Source: JBHJHP01 sp042219825
GTDB lineage: Bacteria; Bacteroidota; Bacteroidia; Bacteroidales; UBA5342
DNA length: 64,000 nt
Assembly (NCBI RefSeq): GCF_042219825.1
Contig: NZ_JBHJHQ010000004.1
Location: forward strand, 124,001 to 188,000
Direction of reading: 5' to 3'
The position numbers were made by a program, and so were the translations under genes. The notes under the pieces were generated by a model that saw only the letters and a list, made by a program, of their open reading frames with translations, ran no database searches and was not told the DNA's origin. Positions 1-9,394 of this stretch are shown in pieces (position 1 is the first letter of the stretch; each line of letters begins with the position of its first letter).

Positions 1-1657
1 TTACATTGTAGGCGACCGTTGCATCTTCGGGAAACGGCTTTCCTTCTCCCGCCATCTTATACCCCCATACTGAGATATCGTTGCCGACAGCGGTGAAACA
101 CAGGGTACTGTAATCCAGTCCTTCCATTTTTTGGGTCAGTAGCACACCCTGAAATGTCACATTGTTGATGCTTATGGTAATATAAGGACCATCTGAAGCC
201 TGTGACCATGAGCCGGTATAGGCTCCTGTGACGGAACCGTCTGAATTCAGTTTGATCTCTTTCTCTTTTACACATTCCAGGTTGGCATAATCGGTGCCGG
301 AACCGTGATAAAGGATGCTGTAGCTTCCTGCCACATCATTTGCAGAATAAGGTTCTGTTGTCAGGGTTTCACCGGCATACTGGAAAGGTGCTGCCGTAAT
401 GTATCCGTTTTTAGTCTGGAAGAGTTGATGTACACGAACCTGGTGGCCTTCTGTTCCATTGTCGAAGCGGGTGTGATAAACAAGATAGCTTTTTCCGTTT
501 TCATCTGTAAACGCTGAATTATGGCCTTGAGCAGTGTAGCCGTCATCCATCCATCCCCACTTATAATAGGACATCAGGCGCAGTCCTACCTGTCCGTTAA
601 CTTTTCCAACACCGGTGTTCGTTGATGAGTAGCGGGCATCCTGTCCGGTCATATCAACATAAGGTCCGGTAGCCTGATCCGAGGCAAAAACACGCATGTT
701 GTAACCACCTGCAGCGGTTAGGCCTCCGTTGGACATAAACAGGTAGTAGGTATCATTGATATACTGTATATATGAACCTTCACCGGATACATGATTGCCT
801 CCGGCTACTTTGATGCCCTGGTATTCATCTGATTTGGCATTGGCGGCAGTTCCGTCGTTGGTGGTGTAGGTGTAGGTATAATCGCGCAAGCCGGTTTCAG
901 CATCAAGACGCAGCATATATATTCCACCGAACCATGACCCGTAAGACATCCACAGATTGCCGTCTTCATCGTAAAATACGCAGGGATCGATGGCATTTAC
1001 GCCATAAGTGTGGTTCCCGTTTCGAACGATGTTATAGCGCGAAGGAAATCCCTCTGACGGGTTGATCACATCATAAAAATCGGTTTCAGCGGCCTCACTC
1101 TGGTTTGTAAAACCTGAATATACCACCGGGCCTGCATAGGTCCAGTTACCATCGAGGGTGGTTGCAGTTAGTAAAACGATGGAACTGTACCAATTCTCCC
1201 CGTTGATACTCATATACATGCACCACTTCTGCATATCCTTGTTCCAGATAACATCGGGTGCCCACATGTTACCACTCACATTGTAGCTGTCGCTTCCTTT
1301 GGCAGACCAGGCAGCCGGTGCGGCAAACATAGTTGCATACGAATTGTTAATGTTGTTTCTGAATGTACTCCAGTTTTTCAGATCAGTTGAATTGGCCCAG
1401 GCCCTGTGTGAACCAAAAATATAATACACCTCGGAGGCATCTGCTGAATATTCCCCGGAAATCGTGCTTCCCGTTTTATAGCCAACAACAACCGAAGGGT
1501 CATGTACGGACACATAATGGTACGATTCAGCGTTAAAGTAGGTGTTGTATAACGATGTTATTTCACTGGTTGAGAGTGTATCCGAAGCATTGGCATTAAA
1601 ACATAAAAAGGTAAGGACCGTAATCAGTACAGATGTTGTCAGCTTTATTATTCTCAT
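1..1657 (-). CDS. GH43 family arabinan-type glycosidase (3' end outside window)
   Basis: Partial gene whose ATG lies at 1657..1655 and whose frame stays open to the left edge, giving about 552 residues. It starts with a Sec signal peptide (MRIIKLTTS... ending near NANA). The catalytic five-bladed propeller shows the GH43 landmarks: HDPSVV with the general-base Asp near residue 45, AIDPCVFYDEDG plus GSWFGGI, GEGSY carrying the likely acid Glu, and GHNSAF. GSWFGGI and GHNSAF point to endo-1,5-alpha-L-arabinanase-type subfamilies that cut arabinan side chains of pectin. A beta-rich C-terminal domain follows. It is a secreted or surface enzyme; because the C-terminus is missing, a T9SS tail cannot be judged. 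Other GH43 activities (arabinofuranosidase, xylosidase) are possible. Confidence 0.85.
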   Translation of the reverse strand, partial: MRIIKLTTSVLITVLTFLCFNANASDTLSTSEITSLYNTYFNAESYHYVSVHDPSVVVGYKTGSTISGEYSADASEVYYIFGSHRAWANSTDLKNWSTFRNNINNSYATMFAAPAAWSAKGSDSYNVSGNMWAPDVIWNKDMQKWCMYMSINGENWYSSIVLLTATTLDGNWTYAGPVVYSGFTNQSEAAETDFYDVINPSEGFPSRYNIVRNGNHTYGVNAIDPCVFYDEDGNLWMSYGSWFGGIYMLRLDAETGLRDYTYTYTTNDGTAANAKSDEYQGIKVAGGNHVSGEGSYIQYINDTYYLFMSNGGLTAAGGYNMRVFASDQATGPYVDMTGQDARYSSTNTGVGKVNGQVGLRLMSYYKWGWMDDGYTAQGHNSAFTDENGKSYLVYHTRFDNGTEGHQVRVHQLFQTKNGYITAAPFQYAGETLTTEPYSANDVAGSYSILYHGSGTDYANLECVKEKEIKLNSDGSVTGAYTGSWSQASDGPYITISINNVTFQGVLLTQKMEGLDYSTLCFTAVGNDISVWGYKMAGEGKPFPEDATVAYNV

Positions 1658-1946
1658 TAGTATTTAATTTGAAGCAGGATTCTACGTTTTTAATTAGTCA
1701 TTAAAAATATACAAATATTCAACAAGGATACCTTTTATAGTCTAAATTATTGATTCTGCTGGTTTCGCTGCTGTATTTTATAACAATATAAAGTAAGAGG
1801 ATAATAGTTCTGGAACATGTTTCAACAGGTGGTGTGGTTAGTGTATGAAAGCAGGATCGTGTTGGCCAATATCCATCGTCACTCTCACACTCAGTCTCTC
1901 ACTCCTTCATCCCATCATTGCAATCTAAAGCTTTATGCGAAAGAAT

Positions 1947-2008
1947 GGGGTTACATTCACTACGCTCATTTCCGGGGCGACAAACATATCACCCCAACGG
2001 GGTTATGA
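1947..2008. repeat. Dispersed intergenic repeat family A, copy A1
   Basis: Sits in the 620-bp gap between the divergent GH43 and Crp genes. Its core (ACAAACATATCACCCCAACG then GGGTT) recurs with small changes at 5963, about 6323, 9030 and 10766, and in short inverted form near 18300. The CCCC...GGGG part can form a small hairpin. The rest of 1658-2170 shows no supported gene; the stretch 2066-2120 resembles the start of repeat family B at about 6040. Confidence 0.6.
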
Positions 2009-2171
2009 AGATTCATTAGGGTTTAATTGCAGGTTGGAAGTACGATAAAGCAACCTTCTGTATGTTAAGTCTCACACCTCTTCTCTCACACTGTTGCTCA
2101 CTCTTATTTTCTTTTTATATATCCAAATTCTCCCGGAGCGGTTCATCGTTCAGTACTTAACAGAAAAACGT

Positions 2172-2204
2172 TAACTTTAAACCCTTAACTGACAGATAAG
2201 TCAG
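2172..2204 (+). promoter_or_regulatory. Candidate promoter and operator of the Crp-type gene
   Basis: TAACTTTA at 2172..2179 fits the Bacteroidota -7 element TAnnTTTG except for the last base; no good -33 TTTG is visible. Just downstream, over the expected start site, lies the inverted repeat CTGAC-AGATAA-GTCAG (2189..2204), flanked by AACCCT and AGGGTT that can also pair. This arrangement suggests a regulator binding at its own promoter, which is inference. Confidence 0.4.
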
Positions 2205-2278
2205 GGTTGAATAATAGAGGGTAAGATGTTATGATGCCTGAATATCAGGTCTCATTAAAAAGCTGCGGTACACTTAAA

Positions 2279-2854
2279 ATGAACGTATTCAAAACATTCA
2301 TAGAAAAACATACGACTTTACCGGCGAAAGACTGGGAAACCATACAACGGGCTTTTACAAAAAAGGAAGTCTTAAAGAATGTACTGATTCTGAGCGAAGG
2401 TGAGATTTGCAGGAACTTTTACTTTTTAGAACGTGGCCTTCTGCGGTATTTTTATAATATCGATGGAAACGAAGTGGTTAAAACTTTTACGATTCCGCCG
2501 TTCTGCTTTACCTCTAAAATCAGCTTCAGAAATCAACGTCCGGCGCAGGAAAGTATACAGGCTCTGGAAAACTCTGTGGTTTGGCAGACCAGCTACGCAC
2601 AGTACCGCGAGCTTGAAAAGATGGATACCTGGAACCGGTTCATCAACAGTTTGTTAAACGAAATTGATGAATTCTCTGAAACAATGATAATACAATCTAA
2701 AACCTTAACACCTGATCAACGCTACCAGTGGCTCACAAGGAATTTCCCGGCAAGCATATTGCAACGGATTCCGCAAAAGGATATCGCATCTTTTTTGGGT
2801 ATTGCGCCGCAGTCTTTGAGCCGGATCAAACATAACATGTTCAAAAAAAGATGA
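2279..2854 (+). CDS. Crp/Fnr family transcriptional regulator
   Basis: Cyclic-nucleotide-binding-fold regulator of about 191 residues from the preferred start at 2279 (MNVFKTFIEKH); an in-frame ATG at 2231 adds 16 residues that fit the family less well. The N-terminal jelly roll contains EGEICRNFYFLERGLLRYF and the typical IPPFCFTSKISFRNQ block. The C-terminus holds a short helix-turn-helix, DIASFLGIAPQSLSRIK, with the SR pair of the recognition helix. Residues for a [4Fe-4S] cluster are absent, so it is not a classical FNR. It is convergent with the methyltransferase at 2897. Targets are unknown; a palindrome at its own promoter suggests autoregulation. Confidence 0.85.
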   Translation: MNVFKTFIEKHTTLPAKDWETIQRAFTKKEVLKNVLILSEGEICRNFYFLERGLLRYFYNIDGNEVVKTFTIPPFCFTSKISFRNQRPAQESIQALENSVVWQTSYAQYRELEKMDTWNRFINSLLNEIDEFSETMIIQSKTLTPDQRYQWLTRNFPASILQRIPQKDIASFLGIAPQSLSRIKHNMFKKR

Positions 2855-2883
2855 GGTGCACCCTGTATCCGGATGCACCTCAT
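2851..2883. terminator. Bidirectional terminator between convergent genes
   Basis: A perfect 10-bp stem (ATGAGGTGCA / TGCACCTCAT) with a 13-nt loop starts at the stop codon of the Crp gene and ends 14 bp before the stop of the opposing methyltransferase. It can serve both genes. Confidence 0.75.
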
Positions 2884-2896
2884 TTAACCTAAAAGC

Positions 2897-3670
2897 TTAA
2901 AACTTTCTGCCGATATAAAAGGCATAGCCGTAGTACTGATTGTACTTTCTGTACAACGTTTCCTGGTGTCTTTCAGTGGCAATAAACCCTTCGGCAAAGA
3001 TATTGCCGGCATGGTTTTTCAGAAAGTTTTCCCTGGGCTGAACCTGCTGGTCGTAAAAGTGCTCTGTCCAGCAGTTGACGGGCAAAACAAAAGCAGCAAC
3101 AGGAAAATAACCTGCCTTTTGCATCTGTGCCAACTTGTTAGGGACGGTGTCAATGCCCGGATAGGCATCCATCCAGAAGTCATCAATTTCGGCCGGACGC
3201 TCGTTGGTGAACCAGCTTGCTTCTGATACCACAACGTATCCATCGTTTTTGAGAAACCTGCGCCAGTATTGCAGGCCTTTTTCAAAACCAATGTTGTAGA
3301 TTGATCCTTCCGACCAGATAAGGTCGAGTGATTCCGGCTCAAATGAGAGGTCGTCCATTGAGCCGACAATGCCCTTTACCCGGTTCTGAAGATGTAGTGC
3401 TTCGGCGTTCCGGTTAAACAGATTCACAAAGGAGGGAAACAGGTCAACGCCTGTTATCTTTCCACCGGTATGCTGTGCCAGTACCATGGTCTGGCCGCCG
3501 GTGCCGCAGCCAAGGTCTGCAATTTCCGGCTCGTCAGGAAGATGTTCCAGAAAGCTGAGGGCTTTCAGTGTCATTTCGGGACTACCCGGTCCCTGGCGTT
3601 CTGTACCTGAATAATACTCGACGATAAGGTTTACATCGAAATCGTGGATTGAATTTGTATCGTTACTCAT
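2897..3670 (-). CDS. Class I SAM-dependent methyltransferase
   Basis: 257-residue soluble Rossmann-fold methyltransferase. Motif I is ADLGCGTGGQT (residues 51-61), the acidic end of beta-2 is GVDLFP, and VGSMDDLSFEPESLDLIWSEG gives motifs II/III around the SAM adenine and the post-II strand. This is the Methyltransf_25/11 type common in Bacteroidota and often placed beside small regulators. The substrate cannot be told from sequence. It stands alone, convergent with the Crp regulator, and has its own upstream TAAATTTG element on the minus strand. Confidence 0.85.
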   Translation of the reverse strand: MSNDTNSIHDFDVNLIVEYYSGTERQGPGSPEMTLKALSFLEHLPDEPEIADLGCGTGGQTMVLAQHTGGKITGVDLFPSFVNLFNRNAEALHLQNRVKGIVGSMDDLSFEPESLDLIWSEGSIYNIGFEKGLQYWRRFLKNDGYVVVSEASWFTNERPAEIDDFWMDAYPGIDTVPNKLAQMQKAGYFPVAAFVLPVNCWTEHFYDQQVQPRENFLKNHAGNIFAEGFIATERHQETLYRKYNQYYGYAFYIGRKF

Positions 3671-3788
3671 GATGTTTAAATTTAATTTAAGGCCTGATTC
3701 GCGATTTAGTCGCCTTTTATCAAACCAGTTTGTCCGTATATGTATATGAAAATAACTCCGGCAGGAATTTGCCTGAGTGTGCTAAGGG

Positions 3789-3841
3789 ATAATCAATGTC
3801 CGGAAAGACAATGATTATTTACAATACCGAATCCAAATTTA
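3789..3841. promoter_or_regulatory. Hairpin and -7-like element in a divergent promoter region
   Basis: Between the methyltransferase (-) and the hydrolase (+), 3789..3818 forms a 12-bp inverted repeat with one mismatch (ATAATCA-a-TGTC / GACA-a-TGATTAT, 6-nt loop). On the minus strand TAAATTTG (3841..3834) matches the TAnnTTTG -7 consensus, so the hairpin would lie in the methyltransferase leader or act as an operator. No other element was seen in 3671-4004. Confidence 0.4.
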
Positions 3842-4004
3842 ATATAAACATCCAAAGATTTTACGGCGTCAAAAGTATATATATTTTAGTACAGAGGCGC
3901 AGTTTTCTTCATATTTTCTTGTAAAAAGTGAAAGAAATTAACATAGGTGAATTTTATTGCCGTATAAAAGATGAACCTTTGTTGTAAAAATTAAATGAAC
4001 CCCA

Positions 4005-4931
4005 ATGGCAGGTTTAAAAGCAAAAATTATACTGTATCTTTTAAGACACAGGCATGTTTTAAAGGGACAACTCAGACAGAAAGAATTTGAGCAAAGTGTT
4101 GAGGCGGTATTGAAGTTCAGGGAAACATGTGAGAAAGGTGGCGAACGCTTTGGTAAATTACCGGCAAATGTCAGGATGAAGCAGGAAATAATAAACCTGG
4201 TGCGGACCGAATGGATAGTTCCGGATCATGCACCCGATCATAAGCTGTTGTTTTATGTTCACGGTGGAGGATACGTATCCGGTTCATGCAACGACCATCG
4301 TTCAATCGTTTCAAAACTGACCCTGAAAACGGGCATCAGCACAATGTTGTATGAATATGGCCTGGCTCCTGAATATCCATACCCGTCTGCCCTGGAAGAT
4401 TCCATCAGCACCTACCGCGAAATCCTAAGAAAAGGCTACCAACCTGAAAATATTATTGTTGTAGGAGAATCGGCTGGGGGAGGTTTGGCCCTGGCCTTAT
4501 TGCTGGCGCTCAGGGATAAAAACATTGACCTGCCCAAAGCGGCTGTCGCCATCTCGCCATGGACGGACTTAAGCTGTTCGGGTTCATCGTATAAAACAAA
4601 GGGGAAGGTTTCTTTGGCTCCGCCTGAAAGCTGGAATGTATTCAGCCATTTTTATGTGGGAAAGAACGATGTGAATGATCCGTATATCTCACCCTTAAAA
4701 GGGAACCTGGAAGGTCTGCCTCCATTGTTTATCAATGCCGGAGATGCGGATGAGCTCTTCGACGATAGCCTGGTTTTTTATGAAAAAGCCAAACGTGCTG
4801 GAGTCGATATCACATTCAGAGCCGGAAAAGGAATGGTGCACTGTTATCCGCTGATGGCTCCGTTGTTTAAAGAAGCTACCGGGGCTCTGGATGAAATAGC
4901 AGAATTCATTAAATTAAAACTTAACGTTTAA
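4005..4931 (+). CDS. Alpha/beta hydrolase, hormone-sensitive-lipase-like esterase
   Basis: 308-residue serine esterase of the HSL/bacterial family IV type. The oxyanion-hole HGGGY is at residues 86-90, the nucleophile elbow GESAGGG has Ser near 156, the catalytic Asp is in DADELFDD and the His in MVHCYP. No signal peptide is visible, so it is probably cytoplasmic and acts on short-chain acyl esters. Only one base separates its stop from the next ATG, so it is cotranscribed with the HPD/LRR protein, an uncommon pairing whose purpose is unknown. Confidence 0.88.
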   Translation: MAGLKAKIILYLLRHRHVLKGQLRQKEFEQSVEAVLKFRETCEKGGERFGKLPANVRMKQEIINLVRTEWIVPDHAPDHKLLFYVHGGGYVSGSCNDHRSIVSKLTLKTGISTMLYEYGLAPEYPYPSALEDSISTYREILRKGYQPENIIVVGESAGGGLALALLLALRDKNIDLPKAAVAISPWTDLSCSGSSYKTKGKVSLAPPESWNVFSHFYVGKNDVNDPYISPLKGNLEGLPPLFINAGDADELFDDSLVFYEKAKRAGVDITFRAGKGMVHCYPLMAPLFKEATGALDEIAEFIKLKLNV

Positions 4932-4932
4932 G

Positions 4933-5817
4933 ATGACCACAAAGGAACTATACACAAAACTTTCGGAGGCCTATTCCGATAAAAACCTGAACCGGATAAC
5001 TGCAAAGCTCATCCTGCTGTACAAAAACAGGAATTACGGCAAAATCAGGGAAATGGCGAATAAAATATCACGGATCATTGCCATTGATGAAGAGAATGAT
5101 GCGCGCTGCTTTTCAAAGCTCATCATGTTATATCATCCCGATAAGGGCGGGCAGATCCGAAGTGCGATAGAGCGCTTGTATGCACAAAACGATGAAGTAC
5201 AATTGCGTGTCTTTTCGCATATATTATTGTTGGGAGATCCGGACCTTGTTGTGGTAGAAGACGTTGCAGAAGATGTGGATTACCATCCTGAATACGTGTG
5301 GGATGTGGATATGCAGGACGGATTTGCTTATGAGGACCCGGATGGCGAAGGTGAGGGACCTGCCGATGTGGATTATGAAAAATCATTTTACAACCTTATA
5401 AAGATACGGGAATACGGGGATGTTACGTTTGAATTTCCCTCGTACTATCTGGAGGATTTTGAGGAATTTGAAATGGCATACAGCGGACTCGAATCTCTGG
5501 ATGGTGTGGAGTACTGCATTCATGCCAGGATTCTTGATCTGTCGGACAACCGGATAAGCTACATTAGTAACCTGTGGAACCTGCACCATTTAGAGGAGCT
5601 GTACCTCGGAAACAACCAGATTGGATATATCGATAGTTTAAGCAACCTGACCAGCCTTAGGGTACTCGATCTGTCCGGAAACAGAATTGATGATGTTTCT
5701 CCCCTGATGCACCTGGAAAATCTTGAATTGGTTAACCTCATCGGTAATCCCGTTCCCGCAAGCCAGATCAAACAGTTAAAAGACAAAGGCATCATTATTA
5801 TGACCAGTAAGGTGTGA
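4933..5817 (+). CDS. J-domain-like plus leucine-rich-repeat protein
   Basis: 294 residues with no signal peptide. Residues about 1-80 are helical and contain FSKLIMLYHPDKGG with HPD at 68-70, which resembles helix II and the loop of a DnaJ J-domain. An acidic linker follows (VEDVAEDVDYHPE..., DGEGEGPADVDYE). Residues about 195-275 are three to four internalin-type 22-residue LRRs (LDLSDNRISYIS, LYLGNNQIGYID, LDLSGNRIDDVS). The LRRs presumably bind a protein partner and the HPD helix could recruit DnaK; both are inference. It is tightly coupled to the upstream esterase gene. Confidence 0.75.
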   Translation: MTTKELYTKLSEAYSDKNLNRITAKLILLYKNRNYGKIREMANKISRIIAIDEENDARCFSKLIMLYHPDKGGQIRSAIERLYAQNDEVQLRVFSHILLLGDPDLVVVEDVAEDVDYHPEYVWDVDMQDGFAYEDPDGEGEGPADVDYEKSFYNLIKIREYGDVTFEFPSYYLEDFEEFEMAYSGLESLDGVEYCIHARILDLSDNRISYISNLWNLHHLEELYLGNNQIGYIDSLSNLTSLRVLDLSGNRIDDVSPLMHLENLELVNLIGNPVPASQIKQLKDKGIIIMTSKV

Positions 5818-5827
5818 CCGTAAGATA

Positions 5828-6840
5828 GCCTCTTGCTCTTGCCTCGTTCTCCGAAGTCCATACGGTGGAGATATTTGTTGCATTCAGTGCCCTGTTGCCC
5901 AAACTACACCATAAGCAGGTTGGACTCCCATCGGAGTCCTGTTTTTGTAGTATAATGTGGTTCTACAAATATATGACCCCATCCGGGGTCAAACCTTTTC
6001 ATCTCTTGCCTTGTTCTCCGAAGTCTTAACGTAGGAGAACTCTTACACCTCTTTTCTCACACTGTTGCTCACACAATTTTTCCATGGTATTAATCCTCTA
6101 ATATCTAATCTGAAAATCATTTTTTACCCCGGCCCTAAAGGGAACCTGATTTTCAAAATGCTTATTAGTTGCGATTTAGAAATTCATTTCCACACTCACT
6201 TTCTTTCTTCTTCTTACTCTACTTCAGAAGCTAACAGTCAACTTTACGTGCGGCCTTGATATGCTTTTACCTTTGCTGGTGGAATATATCTCCGGCCTTG
6301 ATTTACATTCACTTTGCTCATTTACCCGGGGTTACAAATCTGTCACCTCTACGGGGTTGTTGTCATTCAGTATTATTTAAATGTGGGTTGGCTGCTCGAA
6401 AGGGTGCGGATTAAAGCGATGGAAATCTTACTATGTGAAAGGATCAGGTAGGTTGTTGCGGTTCTTTCGGGCAAGCTTTTTTTGTCTGCTTTTTGAAGCA
6501 TCAAAAAGTAGAAACCGGGTGAATCCTGAGCAAAGCGAAAGAGAGGGTTACTGAGTTTATCGAAGTAGGGTGTTAAGCCCCTCCATTCGATGCAGTATTC
6601 AGAATAGCCCGGTTGTGGTAACATCAGGCCTTGCTTTATTCTCCGAAGTCCTGAAGCAGGAGAACTCTTACACCTCATTTCTCACTCTGTTACTCACACT
6701 GATTTTTCCCTGGTGTTAATCCTCTAATATCTAATCTGAAAATCAGTTTTACCCCAGTTCTAAAGGTAGTCTGGTTTTCATAAAGCTTCGTAGTTGCCAT
6801 TTAGATATTCATATTCACTCTCATCCACACTCTTTTCATC
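5828..6840. repeat. Intergenic repeat cluster: families A and B
   Basis: This 1.26-kb gene-free stretch is built of repeats. Family B copies lie at about 6002-6232 and 6630-6840 (roughly 210 bp, about 85% alike by eye), both starting CTCCGAAGTC and containing TGAAAATCA / TGATTTTCA arms around a CCCTAAAGGG-like core; a short B start is at 5831-5870. Family A copy A2 is at 5963-5992 and the long copy A3 at 6248-6556, which is nearly the same as A4 (8998-9262) and A5 (10677-10890). 5900-5960 also has the hairpin GGACTCC-CATC-GGAGTCC. Short open frames here are translations of the repeats. Confidence 0.7.
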
Positions 6841-6846
6841 CGTCTG

Positions 6847-6877
6847 TTTGGTTAAATTCCTGAAATAATTATCTTTA
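6847..6877 (+). promoter_or_regulatory. Bacteroidota-type promoter for the T9SS cargo gene at 7080
   Basis: TTTG (6847..6850), a 19-bp spacer, then TATCTTTA (6870..6877) fits TTTG-N19-TAnnTTT(G/A). The implied leader before the ATG at 7080 is about 200 nt. Confidence 0.55.
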
Positions 6878-7079
6878 AACCTTTATATGAAGCGCACTCA
6901 CAATACATTTTGTTGAGTATACGTGCAAATGCGGGTTAAACCTATCTTGTTCCTGTTTGGGTCAGACGGTAAAAGAATTAAAATGGTATGTTCCATATGT
7001 ATTAACCTGAGTTCGGCACGCTTTAAAATTTAAATCACATATAAAACCGACAGATACAGCGATTCAATTACATGGTTTC

Positions 7080-8993
7080 ATGAAAAAAATTCTAATTACA
7101 ATTATACTGTCCATATTTTTGATGGCAGGCTTTGCGCAAAAGAGAATCCTTTTTGATAATACAAAAAACGAAACGGCTGGTAATGCCGACTGGATAATTG
7201 ACGATAATCAGGCTACACCGAGTCCGGATCAGGCATACATAACATCAGCAACGCTGGAAAACTATTGGCAGGGCGCTCTGTCAAGTTGGGGTGTTGAGAT
7301 GGTAAAGCGCGGGTTTTATGTTGAAACTTTGCCCGGTGGCGGGTCCATTACATATAATAATTCGTCCAATGCGCAGGATCTGTCAAATTATGACATTTTT
7401 GTGGTTTGCGAACCCAATAATCCTTTCAACAGCACAGAGAAGCAGGCCATGATCAGCTTTGTACAAAATGGAGGAGGCTTATTTATCATTGCAGATCACG
7501 CCATAGCCGACCGGGATGGCGATGGCTGGGATGCGCTTGAAGTATGGAATGACTTTTTTACCTCCTATAACAATCCGTTTGGTTTTACTTTAGACGCCGG
7601 CAGTAATATAAGCAGGGACCCTGCAACCAATGTTGCAGATCTACCGTCAAATACTATCCTGCATGGACCCGCAGGTGATGTGGATGGTCTTGCTTTTTAC
7701 AACGGTGCAACGTTTACATTAGACAATGTCGCCAATTCAACAGCTGTTGGTCTGGTTTTTTATGATGGATATTCAAATACAGGTACCAGAGGTGTCATGG
7801 CTGTTTGTGCAAGTTTCGGCAAGGGGCGTGTTGTTGGACTTGGAGACAGTTCTGTAGCAGAAGACGAAACGGCTCACGATGGATCGAATACCTATCCCGG
7901 ATGGTCTCAACCATTGAATGCTGGTGATGCAACCGGCGATGATGGTGTATTTATGACGAATGCTACTTTATGGCTCAGCATGTCGGATAATGGTAATAAT
8001 AATAATGATGACAGTGAAATACTAAAAGAAGATTTTTCTACCTGTCCGGCTACCGGTTGGACAAGTTATTCAGTCGCCAGCAATATCAACTGGTCATGTA
8101 ACAACCAGGCCATGTCTGTTAATGCATATAATGGTGATGTTGCATCGAACGACTGGCTCATTTCTCCGGTTATGGATTTCTCACAATTTTCTGACATCAC
8201 ACTGAAGTTTGATTTATGGACCAAATACAGCGACAATGGAATTACTGATCCGGAAGTGAGGGTAAAATATTCTGTGGATTATCCGGGAAGCGGAAATCCT
8301 GAGAACTTCACATGGACAGGTTTACCCTTTAGTTTTCCGGTAGAAAATTCACAGACATGGATAAATTCCGGTACTATCGATTTATCTGCAGTTTCAGAAC
8401 CCAATGTTTGTATTGCCTTTCAGTACACCTCTTCAGGAACCGGAGCCGGTACATCGTCGTGGTGGCAGCTAGATAATGTAGTAGTTACCGGACAGCCGGC
8501 AATGACGCCGTTTATAATATCCACAACTGTAAATCCGGTAAATTCGGGTCTTATTACCGGATCAGGCAATTACGAAGAAGGTGAGACCGTTACGCTTTCT
8601 GCCACTGCAAACGGAGGCTTCACTTTTTTAAACTGGACCCATAACGGGAATGTAGTTTCAACGAGCTCAGAGTACACATTTACCGCTGCTGAAGATATAA
8701 ACCTGGTTGCCAATTTTAAAGATATTACTGATATTGGCTCTGATATTGTTAACAGCAGCATAAGGGTATTCCCTAATCCGTCAGATAAGCATATAGTTGT
8801 TAGTGGTTTACCGGATCGTAAAAATCATAGAATTTCCATTGTAAGCATTAACGGTATGGAAGTGCAGCAATGTACGACAAAGGAGAAAACAGAGGTTATC
8901 ATCGATTTAAGCAGATTAAATGCTGGCATGTATTTTATGCATATAAGGGGTGAAGGATTCAACGAGACATTCAAATTTATTCATATAAAATAA
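7080..8993 (+). CDS. T9SS-exported multidomain protein with GATase-like N-terminal domain
   Basis: 637 residues. A signal peptide ends near AGFAQ. Residues about 20-300 form a flavodoxin/GATase-1-like alpha/beta domain (RILFDNTKNE, YDIFVVCEPNNPF, FVQNGGGLFIIADHA, GKGRVVGLGDSS) of the DUF4350/ThuA-like kind found in secreted hydrolases. Next are a choice-of-anchor-J jelly roll (EDFSTCPATGW ... WWQLDNVVVTG), a divergent InlB B-repeat (GNYEEGETVTLSATA), and a type A T9SS sorting domain (IRVFPNPSDK...). It is therefore exported across the outer membrane and attached or released at the surface. The enzymatic activity of the first domain, if any, is unknown. Confidence 0.8.
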   Translation: MKKILITIILSIFLMAGFAQKRILFDNTKNETAGNADWIIDDNQATPSPDQAYITSATLENYWQGALSSWGVEMVKRGFYVETLPGGGSITYNNSSNAQDLSNYDIFVVCEPNNPFNSTEKQAMISFVQNGGGLFIIADHAIADRDGDGWDALEVWNDFFTSYNNPFGFTLDAGSNISRDPATNVADLPSNTILHGPAGDVDGLAFYNGATFTLDNVANSTAVGLVFYDGYSNTGTRGVMAVCASFGKGRVVGLGDSSVAEDETAHDGSNTYPGWSQPLNAGDATGDDGVFMTNATLWLSMSDNGNNNNDDSEILKEDFSTCPATGWTSYSVASNINWSCNNQAMSVNAYNGDVASNDWLISPVMDFSQFSDITLKFDLWTKYSDNGITDPEVRVKYSVDYPGSGNPENFTWTGLPFSFPVENSQTWINSGTIDLSAVSEPNVCIAFQYTSSGTGAGTSSWWQLDNVVVTGQPAMTPFIISTTVNPVNSGLITGSGNYEEGETVTLSATANGGFTFLNWTHNGNVVSTSSEYTFTAAEDINLVANFKDITDIGSDIVNSSIRVFPNPSDKHIVVSGLPDRKNHRISIVSINGMEVQQCTTKEKTEVIIDLSRLNAGMYFMHIRGEGFNETFKFIHIK

Positions 8994-8997
8994 GGTG

Positions 8998-9262
8998 GCA
9001 TTCGCTTCGCTCATTCACCCAGAGCTACAAACATATCATTCCTACGGGATTGTTGTCATTCAGTATTGTTTGAAATGCGGGTTGGTCGCTCGAAAGTGTG
9101 CGGATTAAAGGGATGGAAATCTTACTATGAGAAAGGATCGGGTAGGTTGTTGCGGTTCTTTCGGGCGAGCTTTTTTTGTCTACTTTTTGAAGCATCAAAA
9201 AGTAGAAACCGGGTGAATCCTGAGCAAAGCGAAAGAGAGGGTGTTAAGCCCCTACGGCTAAC
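8998..9262. repeat. Dispersed repeat family A, copy A4
   Basis: About 265 bp closely matching 6300-6556 and, for its first 150 bp, 10730-10890. It includes GTTGTTGCGGTTCTTTCGGG and the internal inverted repeat CTTTTTGAAGCATCAAAAAG. A 71-codon frame at 9066-9281 is a translation of this element, not a supported gene. The rest of the 401-bp gap (8994-9394) holds nothing else recognised. Confidence 0.7.
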
Positions 9263-9394
9263 GTTAGATAGAAGCTACTGATGATATTTACGTGGCTCGT
9301 GAAATTACTGAATTCAAAACCTCTGACTGGTAACTATTTAAATTCAGGTTCGTTATATTATTACTTTAAACACTTTAATTAAAACCAAACTCTC

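Noticed and set aside
1817..2008. 63-codon frame on the plus strand in the first intergenic gap
   Set aside because: Overlaps repeat A1, has no recognisable domain or upstream signal, and reads through the hairpin region.
2231..2854. Classical oxygen-sensing FNR
   Set aside because: The N-terminal cysteines needed for a [4Fe-4S] cluster are missing; the same holds for the protein at 20311.
9066..9281. 71-codon frame on the plus strand
   Set aside because: It is a translation of dispersed repeat A4; the same DNA at 6350-6560 has diverged without keeping a matching frame, so coding is unlikely.
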